NCBI RefSeq assembly: GCF_002575655.3
Contig: NC_053037.3
Location: 571,804,880 to 571,868,879 of the forward strand
Length of the DNA: 64,000 nt
Source of the DNA: Aegilops tauschii subsp. strangulata
Lineage: Eukaryota > Streptophyta > Magnoliopsida > Poales > Poaceae
Direction: 5' to 3'
The number at the start of each line of letters is the position of its first letter. The first letter of the stretch is position 1. Below, one piece after another: positions 59,573 to 64,000 of this stretch. The notes under the pieces are model-generated. The model had not been told where the DNA came from, did no database searches, and saw only the letters and a program-made list of their open reading frames with translations. The position numbers and the translations under genes are program-made.

Positions 59573-61318
59573 TGTTGGAAATATGCCCTAGAGGCAATAA
59601 TAAAATGGTTATTATTGTATTTCCTTGTTCATGATAATTGTGTATAGTTCATGCTATAATCGTATTAACTGGAAACCGTAATACATGTGTGAATACATAG
59701 ACCACAACATGTCCCTAGTAAGCCTCTAGTTGACTAGCTCGTTGATCAATAGATGGTTATGGTTTCCTGACCATGGACATTGGATGTCATTGATAACGGG
59801 ATCACATCATTAGGAGAATGATGTGATGGACAAGACCCAATCCTAAGCATAGCACAAGATCGTGTAGTTCGTTTGCTAAGAGCTTTTCTAATGTCAAGTA
59901 TCATTTCCTTAGACCATGAGATTGTGCAACTCCCGGATACCGTAGGAATGCTTTGGGTGTACCAAACGTCACAAGGTAACTGGGTGGCTATAAAGGTGCA
60001 TTACAGGTATCTCCGAAAGTGTCTGTTGGGTTGGTACGAATCGAGACTGGGATTTGTCACTCCGTATGACGGAGAGGTATCTCTAGGCCCACTCGGTAAT
60101 GCAACATCATAATGAGCTCAATGTGACTAATGAGTTAGCCACAGGATCATGCGTTACGGAACGAGTAAAGAGACTTGCCGGTAATGAGATTGAACGAGGT
60201 ATTGGGATACCGACGATCAAATCTCGGGCAAGTAACATACCGATAGACAAAGGGAATTGTATACGGGATAGATTGAATCCCCGACATCGTGGTTCATCCG
60301 ATGAGATCATCGTGAAACATGTGGGAGCCAATATGGGTATCCAGATCCCGCTATTGGTTATTGGCCGGAGAGGTGTCCCAGTCATGTCTGCATGGTTCCC
60401 GAACCCGTAGGGTCTACACACTTAAGGTTCGGTGACGCTAGAGTTGTTATGGGAAATAGTATGTGGTTACCGAAGTTTGTTCGGAGTCCCCGATGAGATC
60501 TCGGACGTGATGAGGAACTCCGGAGTAGTCCGGAGGTGAAGATCGATATATTGGACGAAGGGTATTGGAGTCCGGAATTGTTCTGGGAGTACCGGGTGAC
60601 GACCAGCGTGTCCGAAAGGGGTTTCGGAGGCCCCGGCAAGCGTTGGGGGGCCTTATGGGCCAAGGGGAGGGGGCACATCAGCCCACTAACGGGCTGTGCG
60701 CCCCTCCCACCCAATCTCACGTAACGTGGAGAGGTGGGGGCGCCTCCCCTAGGGCAGCCACCCCTCCCGGCTTGGGGGGCAAGTTTCCTAGGGGTGGGGC
60801 GCCCAAACCCATCTAGGGTTTCCCCTGTGGCCGCCGCCCCTCCCCTAGGGAACCCTATGGCGCCTCCTCCACCCCCCTTCCCCCTATATATAGTGAGGGA
60901 GAGAGAGGGCAGCCACAACCCCTTGCCTGGCGCAGCCCTCTCCTCCTCCAACTCCTCCTCCTCCGTAGTGCTTAGCGAAGCTCTGCCGGAGAACCACGAG
61001 CTCCATCGCGACCACGCCGTCGTGCTTCTGGAGTTCTCCCTCAGCTTCTCCTCTCCCCTTGCTAGATCAAGAAGGAGGAGACGTCCCCGGGCTGTACGTG
61101 TGTTGAACGCGGAGGCGCCGTCCGTTCGGCACTAGATCGGATCTTCCGTGATTTGAATCGCCGCGAGTATGACTCCATCAACCGCGTTCTTGTAACGCTT
61201 CCGCTTAGAGATCTTCAAGGGTATGAAGATGCTCTCCCTCTCTCTCGTTGCTAGCATCTCCTAGATTGATCTTGGTGACACGTAGGAAAATTTGGAATTA
61301 TTGCTACGTGACCCAACA
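59573..61318 (+). repeat. Copia LTR3
   Basis: 1746 bp, TGTTGGAAATATGCCC to CGTGACCCAACA; TATA motif 60885-60893. It is followed immediately by gypsy LTR sequence (TTGACAACCCC), so this is the outer right end of the array. Confidence 0.9.
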
Positions 61319-61516
61319 TTGACAACCCCTTTATCATGTTGGTTGCGAGGTTCTTATTTGTTTGTGTAGGTGCGTGGGACTCGAGCGTGGTCTCCTACTG
61401 GATTGATACCTTGGTTCTCAAAAACTGAGGGAAATACTTATGCTACTTTACTGCATCACCCTTTCCTCTTCAAGGGAAAACCAACGCAGTGCTCAAGAGG
61501 TAGCAAGAAGGATTTC

Positions 61517-61534
61517 TGGCGCCGTTGCCGGGGA
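61517..61534 (+). other. Gypsy primer-binding site, tRNA-Asp type
   Basis: TGGCGCCGTTGCCGGGGA is complementary to the 3' end of plant tRNA-Asp. It lies just inside the LTR end. Confidence 0.8.
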
Positions 61535-61697
61535 GTCTTCGCACAAGTCAAGACATACCAAGTACCCATCACAAACTCTTATCCGTCGCATTACATTATT
61601 TGCCATTTGCCTCTCGTTTTCCTCTCCCCCACTTCACCATTGCCATTTTATTCGCCCTATTTTTTCCGTTCGCCTCTTTTTCGCTTGCTTCGTCGTT

Positions 61698-62507
61698 ATG
61701 GCTAGTCCCTTATCTACTCCTTTGTCTCCCGAGAATGAAGTTCTTAATTTTAAACAAAGGGAGGGAGAAAATCTAAAAGATGCTTGGTACAAGATTTGCA
61801 ATGCACAAAATAGATCTACTAGGAAGCAATGTACTTCCGTTCTTCTTCGCAATTTTTATATAGGCATCACTCCTTGGAATAGATATATTCTTGATACCAT
61901 TACCGGAGGAAATTTCTTGGGTAGCCATACTTTTGATTCTTATAATGCTATGATAGATTTGTTTGGCCCACCACCTCTTTTGGTTAATGGAACTATTTTA
62001 ACTTTGGAACATGTGATGCAACGGCTTGAAATTGTTGACAACAAAGTTGCCACCGTAGAGTTGATTGAAAATTTGGATAGAAAGATCCACAACCAAGTAA
62101 CCCAATACAGATCTAAGGTAGGGGTTGCTCTCAAAGTTTTTAAAGAAAAGGAACCTATGGTTAATGAAAAGATAGATCAAGATTCCACTAGAATTGATAA
62201 AATTCAGGATATTAATACCAACCTAGGATCTGCCTTTTCTTCCATGAAAAACACTCCTACTAATGCTAAGATTGCCAAATTGATGTATGTTCCTAAAAAT
62301 AAGGGTGAAACCTCTAGTAAGGGAAATGCGGACCTCAAATCCATAAGTGTCCATCCCAACTTTTTCGCTATCCATAAGGAACCTTTTGCTACAAATGATT
62401 TTCTCGATTTTGTGCCTGGAGGTTTGATAATTAATAAAAAGAAAGAAACTCCTAGGGGTTATAGGAATCTTATTAAAGAATTGCCTACCAAAGATGGCAA
62501 TACCTAG
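61698..62507 (+). CDS. Gypsy gag-like ORF, 269 residues
   Basis: ATG 61698 (MASPLSTPLSPENEVLNF) to TAG 62507, no internal stop. The segment FKQREGENLKDAWYKICNAQ fits the retrotransposon gag helix pattern (F-x-Q-x-x-E-x-L-x-x-A-W). The middle is a putative coiled coil (residues about 105-185), and the end is basic. There is no CCHC knuckle and no protease or RT follows in the remaining 1.5 kb. It is either a truncated gag or the capsid-like ORF of a non-autonomous element. The start was chosen because upstream sequence is leader with the primer site. An intact reading frame in an old nested element suggests selection at the family level or recent insertion. Confidence 0.7.
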   Translation: MASPLSTPLSPENEVLNFKQREGENLKDAWYKICNAQNRSTRKQCTSVLLRNFYIGITPWNRYILDTITGGNFLGSHTFDSYNAMIDLFGPPPLLVNGTILTLEHVMQRLEIVDNKVATVELIENLDRKIHNQVTQYRSKVGVALKVFKEKEPMVNEKIDQDSTRIDKIQDINTNLGSAFSSMKNTPTNAKIAKLMYVPKNKGETSSKGNADLKSISVHPNFFAIHKEPFATNDFLDFVPGGLIINKKKETPRGYRNLIKELPTKDGNT

Positions 62508-62557
62508 ATCTATCCTTGCTTTTACGCCTAGCTATGGGCGTTAAACGATAGCGCTTG

Positions 62558-62573
62558 TTGGGAGGCAACCCAA
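62558..62573 (+). other. Short hairpin after gag stop
   Basis: TTGGG, loop AGGCAA, CCCAA, just after GTTAAACGATAGCGC. The motif is 50 bases after the stop codon and could be an RNA element. Confidence 0.35.
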
Positions 62574-63232
62574 TTATATTTTAGTTTTTTTTGCTTTTTT
62601 ACTTCTGTTTAGGAATAAATCTTTGATATAGCTTCTGGTTAGATGTGTTTTATGTTTTAGTTAGTGTTTGTGCCAAGTAAAACCTATAGGATCTTCTTGG
62701 ATGATAGTTATTTGATCTTGCTGAAAATTCCAGAAACTTTCTGTTCACGAAAACAATTATTAAAAATCACCAGAACGTGATAAAATACTGATTCCAATTG
62801 CAGCAGATCAATAAACATATTATCTATGTCATCATAATTTGGTGGAATTTTTGGAGTTCCAGAAGTTTGCGTGAGTTACATATTACTACAGACTGTTCTG
62901 TTTTTTACAGATTCTGCTTTTCGTGTGTTGTTTGCTTATTTTGATGAATATATGGCTAGTAAAAGAGTTTATAAACCATAGAAAAGTTGGAATACAGTAG
63001 GCTTAACACCAATACAAATAATGAATGAGTTCAATACAGTACCTTGAAGTGGTGTTTTGTTTTCTTTCGCTAACGGAGCTCGCGAGATTTTCTGTTAAGT
63101 TTTGTGTTGTGAAGTTTTCAAGTGTTGGGTAAGGATTTGATGGATTATGGAACAAGGAGTGGCAAGAGCCTAAGCTTTGGGATGCCCAATGTACCCCAAG
63201 GTAAAGCTAAGGACACCAAAAAGCCAAAGCTT

Positions 63233-63256
63233 GGGGATGCCCTGGAAGGCGTCCCC
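63233..63256 (+). other. Nine-pair hairpin in gypsy leader-like region
   Basis: GGGGATGCC, loop CTGGAA, GGCGTCCCC: nine pairs with one G-T wobble. A related AGCTTTGGGATGCCC lies 60 bp upstream. Packaging or dimer signal is a possibility only. Confidence 0.45.
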
Positions 63257-64000
63257 TCTTTCATCTTCGTCCATCGGTAACTTTACTTGGAGCTATATTT
63301 TTATTCACCACATGATATGTGTTTTGCTTGGAGCTTCTTGTATGATTTGAGTCTTTGCTTTTAGTTTACCACAATCATCCTCGCTGTACACACCTTTTGA
63401 CAGAGACACACATGATTCAGAATTTATTAGAATACTCTATGTGCTTCACACATATCTTTTGAGCTATATAGTTTTTGCTCTAGTACTTCACTTATATCTT
63501 TTAGAGCACGGTGGTGGCTTGTTTTATAGAATCTATTGTTCTCTCATGCTTCACTTATATTATTTTGAGAGTCCTACAAAACAGCATGGTAATTTGCTTT
63601 AATTGAGAAATTAGTCCTAAGATGATAGGCATCCAAGATTAGTAAAAAAAATTCTTATAAGTGCATTGAATACTAAGAGAAGTTTGATGCTTGATAATTG
63701 TTTTGAGATATGAAGATGGTGATATTAGAGTCATGCTAGTTGAGTAGTTGTGAATTTGAGAAATACTTGTGTTAAAGTTTGTGATTCCCGTAGCATGCAC
63801 ATATGGTGAACCGTTATGTGATGAAGTCGGAGCATGATTTATTTATTGATTGTCTTCCTTATGAGTGGCGGTCGGGGACGAGCGATGGTCTTTTGCTACC
63901 AATCTATCCCCCTAGGAGCATGCGCGTAATACTTTGTTTTCATAACTTCTAGATATTTGCAATAAGTATGTGAGTTCTTTTGACTAATGTTGAGTCCATG

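Larger units (their letters stand above)
27595..61318 (+). mobile_element. Tandem Ty1/copia array with shared LTRs
   Basis: Head-to-tail order: partial internal (27595-29951), LTR1 (29952-31688), internal 1 (31689-36808), LTR2 (36809-38555), internal 2 (38556-39451 plus 55711-59572), LTR3 (59573-61318). Every LTR is preceded by the same purine tract (AGTGGGAGAC), and LTR1 and LTR2 are each followed by a primer-site-like TGGCATCATGAGC. Internal 2 is split by the chromovirus array. Family: Angela/BARE/WIS-like, from LTR start, length and promoter position. The right edge is a clean LTR end; the left edge is a deletion scar. Confidence 0.85.
61319..64000 (+). mobile_element. Athila-type gypsy, rest of LTR and internal 5' part
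   Basis: The LTR end (61319 to about 61505) is followed by a primer site at 61517, a gag-like ORF (61698-62507), and a non-coding internal region to the end of the window. The latter carries short hairpins (62558, 63233) and AGCTT(T/G)GGGATGCCC repeats near 63173 and 63229. The element leaves the window. It is the same element as 26354-27594. Confidence 0.8.
62508..64000 (+). other. Gypsy internal non-coding region
   Basis: After the gag stop there is no pol. Recognisable pieces are the hairpin at 62558-62573, the hairpin at 63233-63256, and T-rich stretches. The length without coding supports a non-autonomous element, though pol could still lie beyond the window. Confidence 0.5.

Overview
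The window looks like intergenic DNA of a large-genome Triticeae grass (wheat, Aegilops, barley or rye type). I base this on recalled resemblance, not a database search: Angela/BARE/WIS-like Ty1/copia LTRs of about 1.74 kb, an Athila-type Ty3/gypsy LTR starting TGATACGTCTCC, a Tekay-type chromovirus, a TNP2-type CACTA element, and small MITEs. Nothing is prokaryotic. No complete, confidently functional host gene is present.

Layout. Positions 1-12.5 kb are mostly low-copy DNA with small repeats: two inverted Helitron-like 3' ends (4.17 and 10.84 kb), a CA-rich minisatellite, local duplications, MITEs, and one candidate minus-strand host gene (8056-7385) that encodes 31-residue repeats and has lost its C-terminal frame through a missing base. 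From about 11.6 to 21.57 kb lies a CACTA transposon: a degenerate TNP2 transposase on + (12534-16003), a convergent GRF-finger/membrane protein on - (17241-16480), then about 4 kb of tandem and subterminal repeats up to the GTAGTG terminus at 21566. The 5' terminus was not found. From 21.6 to 26.35 kb are fragments: a gypsy LTR piece, an acidic multi-exon relic on -, a gypsy LTR and an older copia LTR.

Positions 26.35-64 kb form a nested stack. An Athila-type gypsy (26354-27594, resuming at 61319 and running off the window) entered the older copia LTR. Inside its LTR sits a head-to-tail Ty1/copia array: partial internal, LTR, internal, LTR, internal, LTR (27595-61318). Inside the last copia internal region sits a second tandem array, a minus-strand chromovirus (LTR, internal, LTR, truncated internal, truncated LTR; 39452-55705), flanked as a whole by the 5-bp duplication ACTGT. 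So two unrelated retrotransposons at one locus both have the shared-LTR tandem form expected from unequal LTR recombination.

The chromovirus encodes one gag-pol frame (gag with CCHC knuckle, protease, RT, RNase H, integrase, chromodomain-like tail) preceded by a separate coiled-coil-like ORF. Both copies share two in-frame stops. Copy 1 has also lost an integrase catalytic Asp. The copia internals are degenerate in the same way in all three copies, so the parent was probably already non-autonomous. Three junctions carry short duplicated filler from nearby sequence, as in templated end joining.
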